In this document: positions 34,120-45,405 of the stretch, piece after piece
Layout of the letters: each line of letters opens with the position of its first letter
Position numbering within the stretch: position 1 is the stretch's first letter
Assembly (NCBI GenBank): GCA_028583405.1
Contig: CM053247.1
Span: 7,212,058-7,276,057, forward strand
From: Pogonophryne albipinna
Taxonomy: Eukaryota; Chordata; Actinopteri; Perciformes; Artedidraconidae
Direction: 5' to 3'
Length of the DNA stretch: 64,000 bases
Translations under genes and position numbers: made by a program
Notes under the pieces: generated by a model
What the model was told of the DNA's origin: nothing
The model's input: only the letters and a program-made list of their open reading frames with translations
Databases searched by the model: none

Positions 34120-34990
34120 TGCTGCTGTGGCCGAGGAGGACGATTGGCCCGTCCAGGCTTACGAGCCCGCGGACGGGGCCTCGTGTCCCTGGGGTCGAGT
34201 GCCGGGCAGGAGTCCGAAGAAAAGCAACTCCTGCCCCGCCTCCCTCCACGGTTCACCGTGCGGTTCTCCCCTCCCTCCTCTCCCCCGGATGGAGGAGACA
34301 GAGTCGGAGCAGTGTGCCAGCTTGGCGGCCGAACATGCTTTCCCCCTCTCCGTCATCACAGCGCGGCGGCGAATAACATTGCGCGGCTCTCCAACTCGGT
34401 GGGGACACTGGTAGAGCGGTCCACCACCGAGGCAGAGGAAATCAGCAAGGCGGCCAGCACGGCGCTCATTCTGTGCACGTCCATCGCTGTCTCCCAGGCG
34501 AGGATTTCCGCATGGGTGACACAGATCCAGCGCCACCTCGGGCTGGAGTAGGCGTCTGTTACGGAGACGGCCAGAAAAGTGCTACTGGACGCTCCAATCA
34601 GCCCGGACGGGCTGTTCGGACCCCAGTTCCACGCCATGGTGGAGTCCATGAAGACGGCCGCGGAACAGGCGGACGACATTCGCCAGCATGTACAGCTGGC
34701 TCCAGCCGGCTGAGCTGCCACAGCGGCACCAACGCCCGCAGCAGCTGCGGCGTCCACGCCGGCCACAGGAGGCCGCAAGCGGAGAGACGCCCACAGCAAC
34801 CGCCTCGGCGTCAGACTCGCCCTTCGGCGGCTGCAGGGGCTCCGTCCCACGTCTCCGCTCCCCCGCCACCCCAGAGACAGTGTCTCCCGGCGGCGAGTCA
34901 AAGGGGAGTGAGGCTCCCCCGCTCCTGGTCTGCTCCGCGAAAGCCTCAGAGGAAGCAGAGCCGGTAATTAAGCCGGCTGCCACTAATCTG
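34120..34990 (+). pseudogene. DIRS-like retrotransposon ORF1 (gag-like) remnant
   Basis: GC-rich sequence, unlike its AT-rich neighbours, with protein-like frames broken by a frameshift near 34365 and stops at 34549 and 34712. The segments NNIARLSNSVGTL, AVSQARISAWVTQIQ and DAPISPDGLFGPQF resemble ORF1 products of fish DIRS/Ngaro tyrosine-recombinase retrotransposons. No reverse transcriptase or recombinase follows before the tandem repeat and assembly gap. The family call rests on the DAPISP..FGP region and is moderate. Confidence 0.5.
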
Positions 34991-36022
34991 TCGATTAAGT
35001 AGACAGCAGGGCTCCATGCAGAAGCTTGCTGGTTTTAACCTATCGGTTAATAACCTGCAGAGCTCGCGGCATTCCTCTGTCCGAGATACGCCTCCTACAC
35101 ACGGTCATAATAACCCATGAGCGCCGTTTTAACGCCTCATGTGGACAGCACTGCACACACCTCCACTCATCCCCTGAGCGTGTACACGCCTCATGATGAC
35201 AGCCGGAGTGAAACGCAGCGTGTGGAGGCTTCCTCGCGGCTGCCACTAATCTGTTGATTAGTAGACAGCAGGGCTCGCTGCAGAAGCCTGCAGGTTTTAA
35301 CCTCGGTTAATAACCTGCAGAGCTCGCGGCATTCCTCTGTCCGAGATACGCCTCCTACACACGGTCATAATAAACCCATGAGCGCCGTTATAACGCCTCA
35401 TGTGGGCAGCACTGCACACACCTCCATCCATCCCCTGAGCGTGTACGCGCCTCATGATGAGAGTCGGAGTGAGACGCAGCGTGTGGAGGCCCCCGCGCAG
35501 CCCGTTCGGTCCCAGCCCACCTGGGGTTGCCTCACGCCCTGTGTAAACCAGCTGCCTATAACCTGTCGGTTAATAGCCAGCAGGGCTCGTTGCTAAAGTC
35601 TGGTTTTAACCTGTCGGTTAATACATTTCAGAGCGCGCTAATTAAGCTGGCTGCCACTAATCTGTTGATTAAGTAGACAGCAGGGCTCCCTGCAGAAGCC
35701 TGCCGGTGTTAACCTATCGGTTAATAACCTGCAGAGCTCGCGGCATTCCTCTGTCCGAGATACGCCTCCTACACACGGTCATAATAACCCATGAGCGCCG
35801 TTTTAACGCCTCATGTGGACAGCACTGCACACACCTCCACTCATCCCCTGAGCGTGTACACGCCTCATGATGACAGCCGGAGTGAAACGCAGCGTGTGGA
35901 GGCTTCCTCGCGGCTGCCACTAATCTGTTGATTAGTAGACAGCAGGGCTCGCTGCAGAAGCCTGCAGGTTTTAACCTCGGTTAATAACCTGCAGAGCTCG
36001 CGGCATTCCTCTGTCCGAGATA
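34970..36022. repeat. higher-order tandem repeat entering an assembly gap
   Basis: A unit starting GGCTGCCACTAATCTGT recurs at about 34976, 35239, 35650 and 35913, spacing 263, 411 and 263 bp. The 674 bp pair 34976-35649 is repeated almost exactly from 35650. Each unit has CGCGGCATTCCTCTGTCCGA, AACCTCGGTTAATAACCTGC and CACCTCCA blocks. The array stops only because the gap starts. Confidence 0.85.
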
Positions 36023-36852
36023 NNNNNNNNNNNNNNNNNNNNNNNNNNNNNNNNNNNNNNNNNNNNNNNNNNNNNNNNNNNNNNNNNNNNNNNNNNNNNN
36101 NNNNNNNNNNNNNNNNNNNNNNNNNNNNNNNNNNNNNNNNNNNNNNNNNNNNNNNNNNNNNNNNNNNNNNNNNNNNNNNNNNNNNNNNNNNNNNNNNNNN
36201 NNNNNNNNNNNNNNNNNNNNNNNNNNNNNNNNNNNNNNNNNNNNNNNNNNNNNNNNNNNNNNNNNNNNNNNNNNNNNNNNNNNNNNNNNNNNNNNNNNNN
36301 NNNNNNNNNNNNNNNNNNNNNNNNNNNNNNNNNNNNNNNNNNNNNNNNNNNNNNNNNNNNNNNNNNNNNNNNNNNNNNNNNNNNNNNNNNNNNNNNNNNN
36401 NNNNNNNNNNNNNNNNNNNNNNNNNNNNNNNNNNNNNNNNNNNNNNNNNNNNNNNNNNNNNNNNNNNNNNNNNNNNNNNNNNNNNNNNNNNNNNNNNNNN
36501 NNNNNNNNNNNNNNNNNNNNNNNNNNNNNNNNNNNNNNNNNNNNNNNNNNNNNNNNNNNNNNNNNNNNNNNNNNNNNNNNNNNNNNNNNNNNNNNNNNNN
36601 NNNNNNNNNNNNNNNNNNNNNNNNNNNNNNNNNNNNNNNNNNNNNNNNNNNNNNNNNNNNNNNNNNNNNNNNNNNNNNNNNNNNNNNNNNNNNNNNNNNN
36701 NNNNNNNNNNNNNNNNNNNNNNNNNNNNNNNNNNNNNNNNNNNNNNNNNNNNNNNNNNNNNNNNNNNNNNNNNNNNNNNNNNNNNNNNNNNNNNNNNNNN
36801 NNNNNNNNNNNNNNNNNNNNNNNNNNNNNNNNNNNNNNNNNNNNNNNNNNNN
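36023..36852. other. assembly gap (830 N)
   Basis: A run of N that begins inside the tandem array. Its true length is unknown, and reading frames reported across it are artefacts. Confidence 0.99.
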
Positions 36853-37195
36853 ACCAATGAGGGCACGAGATAAGTTTGTGCACAGATGGAAGGCTGACAG
36901 GCAGGTAGGCCATCCAGTTATTTTAGCCAGGCCAGCTAAAATAATTGGTCGTGCTTTTTACAGTACTACGGCTTCCACAGATGACATTTTTTTATGTATT
37001 TATTGTCAAAGCATTTAATATATTCATTGCTATCGGGATGTTAAGAGCATTCCATGGAATATAACAAAAAGTGTTTCTGAAATAAATTACATACCCCACC
37101 TTTAACTGTTGTAAATCACTAACTTACAGCCTCTGATGGCTAATTGCTTGAATTGTTTTCCAGATGACTATCTAGGTTATATGATGTGTGTCTAC

Positions 37196-37367
37196 CTGCG
37201 GCAGCTCTAAAGCTTTCATGACGGCGGTGAAGCCAAACATGTTGCCCATGGTGCTCTTGAGCTCAGCTGCTATTTGGATGATTTTATGCAGCAGGCCCGC
37301 CCTCTCCTCAGTCGTCCCTGTGCAGCCCAACACATTCACAGCCAACATGATGGACATGGTTTGCAAC
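37196..37367 (-). CDS. sh2d3c: SH2D3C-like (NSP family) exon, RasGEF-like domain
   Basis: The minus-strand exon lies between CTGTCTGCAG and GTAGAC splice sites and is 172 nt. It encodes part of the CDC25/RasGEF-like domain of NSP-family adaptors (AVNVLGCTGTTEERAGLLHK, then AELKSTMGNMFGF), which bind Cas-family scaffolds such as BCAR1. It joins in phase with the exon at 39907-40022. The following exon (expected to begin with an ISRLEQTW-like stretch) is not found to its left: the remaining 340 bp before the gap has no match, so downstream exons are in the gap, outside the window or lost. SH2D3C fits better than BCAR3; SH2D3A is possible. Confidence 0.85.
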
Positions 37368-38483
37368 CTGCAGACAGGGGGAGTTTCTAACATTTAGTGA
37401 AAATCACATTAATATGGTCACATCAGCCATATTTCACCAGGGAGGAGCATGACACAAAATCATAAATTGCTTTGGGAGGTAAATATAGAGGTGGATGAAG
37501 TACTACTTTTGTCTTCAAATACTCTATAACAAGTAAAGTCATGAATGCAAAGTAAAGATACAGAAGTATTATTAGCTTAATGTATCGAATATCGAATACT
37601 GAGCCAATTTGAGATAGTTGGTAGAAATAGTAGTACAGTACTGCATAATTTCCTAAAAGCATACCACTATGAGTGTTAAATACATTTGGTGGTGTTACAA
37701 ATACATCACTTGCCTGCAAAATGCAGTGAAGTACACTTTTAAAGGTCCCTATTGTACTGTTTTTCATCAATATATTATAGTTCTCAGAAGTGCTTGGCTC
37801 GTAATACCAAACAGATCATTGCAGCATCCCATAATCCCCTCTGTTTCAGCCCTGTTTCCAAAGTGCTGATTCTCTGTCTGTTACTTTGTTTAGATGAAAA
37901 TAAGGAGCCCCTCCCCACGCCCCTCTGAGAGATGTTTGGTTATAAAGAACTCAATGGTGCTCTAGGAGGATATTCAGGTGATAAGGGGGGTTACCTTGGT
38001 TAGTGATGGCTAATGGTTACACAAGCCAAAACATCGTTATGACATCATAATGTGGCCAAAATCTGAACAGCTCATTTTCAGACAGGTTTTTATAGAAATG
38101 GATCAGGACAAAAAGAGAGAGAATCTTTTCTCCTGAAACTTTCAGAGTCTCTTTCCACAGAGGGGACACATGTTGATGTAGAAGAGACATGAAAATGTGG
38201 ATTTGGCATAATAGGTGACATTTAAAGAAAATTAAAAGATAAAGAACAAGTATGATGAAATAACGCTAAAGTATGGTTCTTGGGCAAATGGTGGTTTACC
38301 TTCCACTATTCCACCATATAATTAAGGGCTATACAATTGTTGGTTTAACAATGTAAGTCAATTGGAAAAAGTTTGGGCACAATAATGTTACAGGCTGACA
38401 CATAAGTCGAAAATTTGCTTCAACGTCTGCCGCACTTCCTGGGGGCTTGACTTCCACAGAGTAGTGGCCTTTCACATATCCTA

Positions 38484-39671
38484 TAGAGGCTTCTCAATTC
38501 TTAAATTTCCCCTCCTCGACTCCCCTCCTCGAGACTTAGTCCCACCCACAGGAGATGCGAGCGGAGGACCGAGGAGAGAGGAGGGGAAGCAGCAGACGTT
38601 TAAAGAAATGAGAACTCCTCTCCTCTGAGCGGTCATATTAAAGCGACGTCCGTTCATTATTACGTGGCAACAGCTGCATCAGCTGTCGAGTGTTTTGTCA
38701 TAGCGCTGTATTTTATAATCTCTGTTAGATCAGCTGAACATTGTTCCCCCACATATTTACTTTGAATTCATTGAGAGTGCGCTATAATGAGACAATGACA
38801 GGCTACAGATGCGGACACACACACACAAATATATTTATATAAATATATACAATTTAAAGTATGAGAGCACTCTCATAATAACGTAACACAATCAGAGACT
38901 GGATATATCCCCCCCTCTCTCTGGTCGCTGAAATGGGGAATTGAAATTACGGGCCAAAAGTTGTATTTACAAGTAGCCTATTAAAAGTAAGCAGAGGACA
39001 CCAAACCAACTGAGACCCGTCTGTCCGCCGCATCTACACACTGTACAACACACACCTACATACTGTACCACACACACACATACACACTGTACAACACACA
39101 CCTACACAGTGTACCACACACACACCTACTCACTGTACCACACACACCTACAGCTCCTAAAGCATAATCAGGCTACAGCCGTTTTATTATGTGAAGCACT
39201 AAATGGTCTTAGAAAAATATCGACTCTTTGTTTGTAGTTATCTACTAAACTACAGCAAATAAAGAGAGTAGGCCTGTTATACTGAGTGATATATATTATA
39301 CACACTGCTCTGCTTTCTGCACGGACCTCACAGCTGTTCTCTCTGGAAACATCGCGACGCGATGAGAGCAGTTTCTAAAATAATATCCAGGGGATGCATG
39401 CATAGCTGTCATTGGCTGAGATAAGTCCGGCCGTGCGTCACGACTCCACCGTTCCCGGAAATGCATCCGCGGAGGAGCCGTGGAGGAACCATCAGTGTAT
39501 CCTCGGTTAGAGCTCCTCCAGAGAGCCTCCTCGACGCTCGATCCTCGGTCCTCGGTGTGCATTTAGAGAAATGAGATGTCCTTCAAAATGGCGCGCTGAA
39601 ATTCATTTCCGGGTCACTACCGGAGGACCGAGGAGTCGAAGAGGGGAAATTTGAGTCGTGAGAAGCCTCTA
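38484..39671. mobile_element. ~1.2 kb inverted-repeat MITE in the sh2d3c-like intron
   Basis: The ends TAGAGGCTTCTCAATTCTTA and GAGTCGTGAGAAGCCTCTA are inverted repeats that continue imperfectly for ~40 bp (AAATTTCCCCTCCTCGACTC against GAGTCGAAGAGGGGAAATTT). Subterminal GGACCGAGGA motifs are repeated. There is no coding and no clear target duplication. Confidence 0.75.
39028..39152. repeat. CA-rich minisatellite
   Basis: Four to five copies of a ~27-30 bp unit (CACACACCTAC.. ACTGTACCA) inside the MITE. Confidence 0.75.
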
Positions 39672-39906
39672 ATGTATCTGAAGGCCATGCTTGGGAAGGG
39701 TGCCCCAAAGGGTGTTCAGTTGGTTGCAATCTGAAATCTCCCCACTAGATGCCACTATGTCTTGTACAAGTGACTTTTAATGAATGTTTACAGGCTCTTA
39801 CTATACTTGGTCAAATAGTATAGTGTATCCTCTGCTGGACCCAAGTACTTGTTGGATGAGGTTGACTGGAGGAAGAAGGGTCCAGGATTTATGAATCCTT
39901 ACTCAC

Positions 39907-40022
39907 CTCTCCAATAGATCCAGCCTCATCTGTTGGCCATGTGGCAACGTTAGAAACTCCATCCCTGAACTAACTCCCATCATCCTTTGCACCTCTGGAG
40001 TCACCTCCAGAATTCTTGCTAC
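39907..40022 (-). CDS. sh2d3c: SH2D3C-like (NSP family) exon
   Basis: 116 nt between TTTTCGCAG and GTGAGT. It encodes the segment starting VARILEVTPEVQRMMGVSSG and ending LPHGQQMRLDLLE, a conserved part of the NSP-family RasGEF-like domain. It splices from the exon at 40183-40649 in phase 0 and to the exon at 37196-37367 within an Arg codon. The 2.5 kb intron to the left holds a ~1.2 kb MITE and CA-rich repeats. Confidence 0.85.
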
Positions 40023-40182
40023 CTGCGAAAACACAGACAAATGTACACACTCCTATATGAAGGTCACTTTTGGTTGGTGATTTATCTGAGAGCATCATGT
40101 AAAACAGCTGCCTTCAACTCTTTTCACATTAAAATAGCAATGTTAGCCACTGTTGAACTAAAGTATTGATTTCCATCAGTAC

Positions 40183-40649
40183 CATGCAGTCAGCCTTGGT
40201 GATATGTTTGGCCGCTGTCCTGGGGTCGACCTCCGACAGCAGCTCCTTCACCCTCCGCAGGATGCCCACCTCCAAAGGCTTATTCTCCTTAGGCATCAGT
40301 GGCGACTGGTACCTGTTCGGTTTAAAAGAAGATACCGTCTCCACCGATGGCGAGAAGTAAAAGCCCCTGTCCTCGGCCCTCAGTGGATCAATGCCCAATG
40401 ACCCTTCCTCCACCCGCAGCCTCTCCACGTAGCTCTGGGGGCCAGGGTACAGCTCGGTGTAGCAGCTTCCATCTTCATCAGTAGACAGGGGGTCCAGGTT
40501 CAGATGAGGTTGGGATCTGTCATTACACGGTGTGTTCAGGGTGCTGTTGGGAGAAAGCAGGGTTCCGGCAGTCTCAGAGCCCCTGGAGAGGGACGGGGGT
40601 GGCACCATGCTGGCTGCCCGGCTACTGCCAGGACTTCTAGTCTGTGGGG
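40183..40649 (-). CDS. sh2d3c: SH2D3C-like (NSP family) exon, linker and start of RasGEF-like domain
   Basis: 467 nt between CTATCTCCAG and GTACTG on the minus strand. The first two thirds is a Ser/Pro-rich linker (for example SFKPNRYQSP) as found between the SH2 and RasGEF-like domains; the last third is ENKPLEVGILRRVKELL and KHITKADCM, the conserved start of the domain. The donor GTACTG is unusual but gives exact phase with the next exon. Upstream exons with the SH2 domain were not found between here and 64 kb, so they lie outside the window or the intron is very long. The neighbouring mobile elements at 40.85-49.8 kb would then be intronic. Confidence 0.85.
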
Positions 40650-41700
40650 CTGGAGATAGAAGAAGAAGAGAGGAAAAGGAGGAATGATTATGAACTTGTA
40701 CCAATGTGTGTGAGTCCAATGTTCAGCCTATCAAATGATAAGGTATCAGCAAGTTTAATAGGAAAGGATAAGTCAATTGGTTCTTATTTAAAAAGGTGCA
40801 ATATGTTGATCTGAGCCACCTGTTCCAAAACAACATAAACATTAAAGGTCCCATGTCATGCTTTTCCAGTTATTACCCGTCCCCAGGGGCGGACTGGCCA
40901 TCGGGACGAATCCCGATGGGCCGGTACTGAAGTGGGCCGGTCGGACGATGTGCGCCGGCCGGTAACAGGCAGGGCTCGACATTAAATGGCTCGCTGGCCC
41001 GGAAGCAGCGGCGCCGGATTCATTTCAGAAGTGGGGGGGGGCCAAAAAGTGCGTGTGTATGTGACATACTTGCCAACCCTCCCGATTTTTGCGGGAGACT
41101 CCCGTTTTCCTCCCGGGGTCATATTTCTCCCGCATTTCTCCCGATTTCTGACTAAATCTGATTTGTTTCATTCTAACATAACGCACCAAATGTTACTGTT
41201 TCCACTCGGACTTCAATACAGCTACACCATTGTTTGGTTTCCATGGTAACGTGTCTCTTTAGTAGCGCGAGCAAATGAAAGTCTGAGAGGGTGTTCAGGA
41301 GGAAGATAGTCAGAGAAAACAGAACAAGATTGGACAACTCAACCCTCTGCTCACTCCTTTCCTGTAAATTAAACTATACAGGTCCAGCCCACACATATGA
41401 CAGCGCAGGTGCTCATTCCATCTCTTCTTTTTTCCTGCTACGCTCTTGTTTGACAAGCTGAATGTTGACTGGTGTTTGACTGAAGTAAGCTCTGTGAAAA
41501 GTTCCAGTTATTAACTCGGTATTTACAAAGCTGTCATCTCCACATTTGGAGAAAGTTACAAGCCGTTTGACAGCAGAAAATCTGCATATTTCACAGAAGG
41601 CTCGTTCAGTGGTTTTGCAAATAATTAACCACTCTCTGTTTTTGTACCATTCTGCATTGAAGTACCTTTCTCTTTGCCCAAATAAGCTTTTATTTGCCCG

Positions 41701-41952
41701 TCACAATGTCCCGACAACAAACCTCCATGCAGTCGGAACCAGCCTGTTTCGGTTCAACGATGCCGGCGGCGGCGGTTTTGACAGTCTCTGCGGCCGCAGA
41801 GCTGCTGCTTTGGGTTCATCTGGCTGCGTTGGTTCTATGGTTAAAGGACCAGGCTCCAGAGGTGCAGATGTCAGGGATGTGACATTCAAGTTGTTGAATT
41901 TCAGCTTAGTTTGACTGTATTTTGTTTTCTTATGCGCCGGTTCTTCTGACAT
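41701..41952 (-). pseudogene. possible N-terminal coding remnant in the hAT-like element
   Basis: An 83-residue frame starting MSEEPAHKKTKYSQTKLKFN has the basic, polar character of a transposase N-terminus, but shows no domain and no continuation. It is weak support only. Confidence 0.25.
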
Positions 41953-42857
41953 GTTTGCAAGTTTATCTATCTAGGTTAACGGCTGACACACACAGAACAA
42001 CGTACATAACGTAAACAACGTAACAAATAAACACATCTAAGCTTTGTTATTGGTTGTAATTTACATGGATACATTTGAATGGTGTGACAATGTCCTATTT
42101 GATTGGATTAAAATGTACATATTCTTCCTGTTATGTCTGCCTGCTGTATTTGACCTAATGCAAAGTGACCTGCTGCTCCATCGAAATCAGTCGCATTAAC
42201 CCGAAGACACATTTTGAGTTGTATACACTGTTGCAAAGAGGAGATTCCTAGCTTTCTAATGATATCAGGATTGTTTTTGTACTCCAAATATTAAGCAAAA
42301 TATGTCACATTATATAATGACTGTCACCGAGTCATCATTTTGAGAAAAAGGCCTTTAAAGTTTCCTCTTCTCTGGAATCCATCGATCTGATTGATTATTA
42401 ACGGAGCAAATGAACAAAGTAGTACAGAGGGAAGATATTTTCGTTTGGATTACTGGTCTGGGGGAAGCTCGCGAGTGTGTGTGTATACGTGTGTGTGTTT
42501 GTGTATTTTTGCGTTTGTTTCCCGGGGAAAACTCTCAGGAGAAACACCGGCTGTTGTTATGCCTGCTGTGACGTTAAGTTACTCCGTTCTCCGCTTGTAA
42601 TTATGCCGTTAAAAGCTTCAAAGCTGTATTTATAATCTGAATTTGCCGAAACAAGTTTAATATTCTGAAAGCCAAGACTTTGTTTAATTGAAATCAGATG
42701 AAAACAAACTGTAACGGACCCTGCCGTGTTATCTATGATTACTATGCCTTACATTCATAATGTCAGCGGAGGGAGGGGAAGCGGCGCTGTGGAAGAGCAG
42801 AGTGGCGAGTGAGAGACGAGCTGTGTTCTTCCCTTAAAGCCCCTGTCACACTGTCCC

Positions 42858-43377
42858 GAAATTGACACCCGATGGACACACGATAAAGGAAATGTTCAAA
42901 TTCGGCTGTGATCGTAGCAACATCGGGCTATTCGTGAGGGCATCTTAAGCCATCGTATGATCACTGGTGGAGTTTCCCAGGCTCCGGCAGCAACTTCGTG
43001 AGCGGTGGGAAAATCTTTGGCATGCCAAAAAATTGCCGAAGGACCTTGCGAAGGTTCATTTTCGTGTTGAATTTGTGTGTCAATTTTGCCCTTCGTAAGG
43101 CCATCGTGAGGGCATCTTGTTATCATCGGTGCCATCGGGCATTCGCCCCGATCAGAGTGAGGGTGAATGCACCGATGATAACACGAAGATGACACGATTT
43201 GACAAGATGCCCTCACGAGTGCCTTACGAAGTTGCCGCTCACGAAGTTGCTGCCGGAGCCTGAGAAACTCCACCGGCGGTCATACGATGGCTTAGATGCC
43301 CTGACGAATGGCCCGATGTTGCTACGATCACAGCCGAATTTGAACATTTCCTTTATCGTGTGTCCATCGGGTTGTTT
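42858..43377. repeat. long imperfect foldback (~230 bp arms)
   Basis: Left arm ACCCGATGGACACACGATAA, AATGTTCAAATTCGGCTGTG and so on is repeated inverted as CACAGCCGAATTTGAACATT, TTATCGTGTGTCCATCGGGT. Within the arms CGTGAGGGCATCTT and CTCCGGCAGCAACTTCGTGA also pair. The loop is near 43115-43150. A further GTGTGTCCATCGGG is at 43712-43725, so the full repeat may extend that far. Confidence 0.8.
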
Positions 43378-43950
43378 TATTGCACAACAAAATCATGTAA
43401 ACATATTATGTAAATAACCCAATTTGTGTTCTGTGAAACTAAAAAGGATATAATATATTATTTTGAAGGAGAGTTGACAGGAAGTTGTTGTTGCTATGGA
43501 AACAACATTACGGAGAAAACGTAATATTTTCTACATATAAAGACGGATAAAGTAAAGAACAAAGTCTGAAGATATCAGTACAGTATCATAGTACTGTAAC
43601 ATAATTGTTTTTGGTACTTTCATTGCAGTTGCATGTCTTAAATGTAATGTAAATGTTGCCTTCGTGTGTGGTTCGGGCCATCTTCGTGCGAAATTCAGAA
43701 TTCCATATTCGTGTGTCCATCGGGACAAGAAATATTGCTTTGCTGTGGTATTGGTATTTTGACTAGAAATGTAGTTAAATTGTTTCGTTTGTCAACGCTA
43801 CAACATAGCGTTCCATGACCGTGAGTCGGTTGTCGTTGTTGGGTGAAAAGCAAACAGCTGTTTGCTGCGGAGCGCAGCGCGAGCAGGCTCCCGTGAGCGG
43901 GAGCGCGCTCCTTCACTACAGACTATCGCGCCACCTAACCATTCGCCAAC

Positions 43951-44425
43951 ATGTTTTTAATACCAGCGGTAACCGGCCAAGCACCGGGCAAAAAACAATC
44001 TTCAAATAAAAGAAAGTCACCGGAGGAGTTAAAGGAGAGTGACAGGGAGCATGAGAAGAAGAGGGAGAGAAAGTTTCAGCCAGCTTGATCGATGGAGTTG
44101 GCTTCTATGGTGCAGTGACGCGTCCTAAAACCCTTTTATAATCTATCGATTAGATTTATGATTAGAAAATTATAAAAGTAGGGTAGACATGTGGAGATTA
44201 TCCGGCTGAACAAAACGTGCATTTATCAAACAGGTTTGTTTTCCACAGACCTTATTTCCAGCTATTTTCCAAAACCCTGTGGAGAAATCCCATTGCTTTT
44301 TGTCGAGGGAACCAGCAGCTTACTTCCTGGTTTTAGGACGCGTCACTGGCTGCACCTCTCAATATGATGCCAATATCAACAAGGTCTTCTGTCAGCTCTG
44401 TTCATCAATGCCGACCTATGCTGGC
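43951..44425 (+). pseudogene. transposase zinc-finger exon remnant split by a MITE
   Basis: From the ATG at 43951, a Lys/Glu-rich frame (SNKRKSPEELKESDREHEKK) precedes the MITE at 44113-44348. After it, a frame reads KVFCQLCSSMPTYAGK, with a Cys-x2-Cys half of a zinc finger and then a strong donor GTAAGTG (44425). This fits the N-terminal zinc-finger exon of a hAT transposase belonging to the host element. Stops before the MITE show it is dead. Confidence 0.4.
44113..44348. mobile_element. 236 bp MITE
   Basis: CAGTGACGCGTCCTAAAACC and GGTTTTAGGACGCGTCACTG form a perfect 20 bp terminal inverted repeat. No target duplication could be settled. Confidence 0.85.
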
Positions 44426-45270
44426 AAGTAAGTGAAGAGTAGACAATATAAAGGTATTGGCGAAATGTCCCAGCAGTTTAGGATAATGAAGGTTCTAATC
44501 AAATCAATTACATAGCCATTACATTTCTAACTCCTAGACAGGAAGGCAGAAAGTGCATTATACAAATAATAATACATTTTTTAACAATGACCACAATATC
44601 ATTATTTTAATAAACCAAATATGAACAATTGAGGAAAATGATGATTCAAATGTTGTAGTACAAGTGGTAATGTAGTTAGTGCATAAATTACTATTGCAAC
44701 AAATGTGTTCATTTTCTTAATTCTTAATCGATTTTTTTTTTTGGACGAATGCTCCGGGCCAGTGGTTACAATGGTGGGGCCAGTGATAATACAAGTCCAC
44801 CGGCCCGGAGGGCCAGTGGACATTTTACCCTTAATGTCTACCTCTGCGGAAAGACACTTGGACCCCCCCCCCACCCACCCCCGAAGTGGACGGTCGAGAG
44901 TTCCGGGCTGATTTGTAGTCCCAGTCCGCCCCTGCCCGTCCCCTTGTGTGTTATGAAGGTTTTTCTGCATGTAAACGGTCTGCAGAGTCACAAACCCTCA
45001 AAGTACACCATGTAGGGAATAAAACTCTAACACAGAAAAGACCTGTCTATGCTGCCCCAGAACGCCTCGTTGGAGATTTCTCTTTTTCTTCCTGGGTACA
45101 GTGACGTGCCCATACCCAAATGGACCCATTGGTCCAAATGGACTAATCCATGGAGCCGTTACGTGACATCCGCGGAGCAGTTAGGTTAAGTCCGTGGATT
45201 GGTCCAAATTGACCAATCCGCGGACTTCCTCACACACACTCAATCTTTTCTCAGCTGCAGCTCCGCCGAT

Positions 45271-45405
45271 CAATCAATCAATGTTTATTTATATAGCCCA
45301 ACATCACAAATGTTACATTTGTCTCAGTGGACTTCACAGTTTGTACAGAATATCAGTATGACAATACGACACCCTCTGTCCTTAGATCCTCACATCGTAC
45401 CGATT
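45271..45405 (-). mobile_element. antisense LINE 3'-end fragment
   Basis: ATCAATCAATCAATGTTTAT begins a common fish LINE tail in reverse orientation ((TTGA)n end first). It is absent at the same position in MITE copy 1 (near 10479), so it is an insertion. Confidence 0.65.

Larger units (their letters stand above)
40884..44934. mobile_element. 4051 bp hAT-like element
   Basis: The termini are CAGGGGCGGACTGG and CCAGTCCGCCCCTG, a perfect 14 bp inverted repeat, flanked by the perfect 8 bp duplication CCCGTCCC (40876-40883 and 44935-44942). The interior contains a large foldback at 42858-43377, a nested MITE at 44113-44348 and short coding remnants, but no complete transposase. Confidence 0.9.

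Noticed and set aside
34046..34983. Several overlapping ORFs on both strands in GC-rich DNA
   Set aside because: GC-rich sequence is poor in stops; only the plus-strand DIRS-like pieces have recognisable motifs.
35865..36913. Long minus-strand open frames of over 300 residues
   Set aside because: They consist mostly of N and have no coding content.
44602..45015. Overlapping ORFs at the hAT/MITE junction
   Set aside because: They span two different elements and have no domain.
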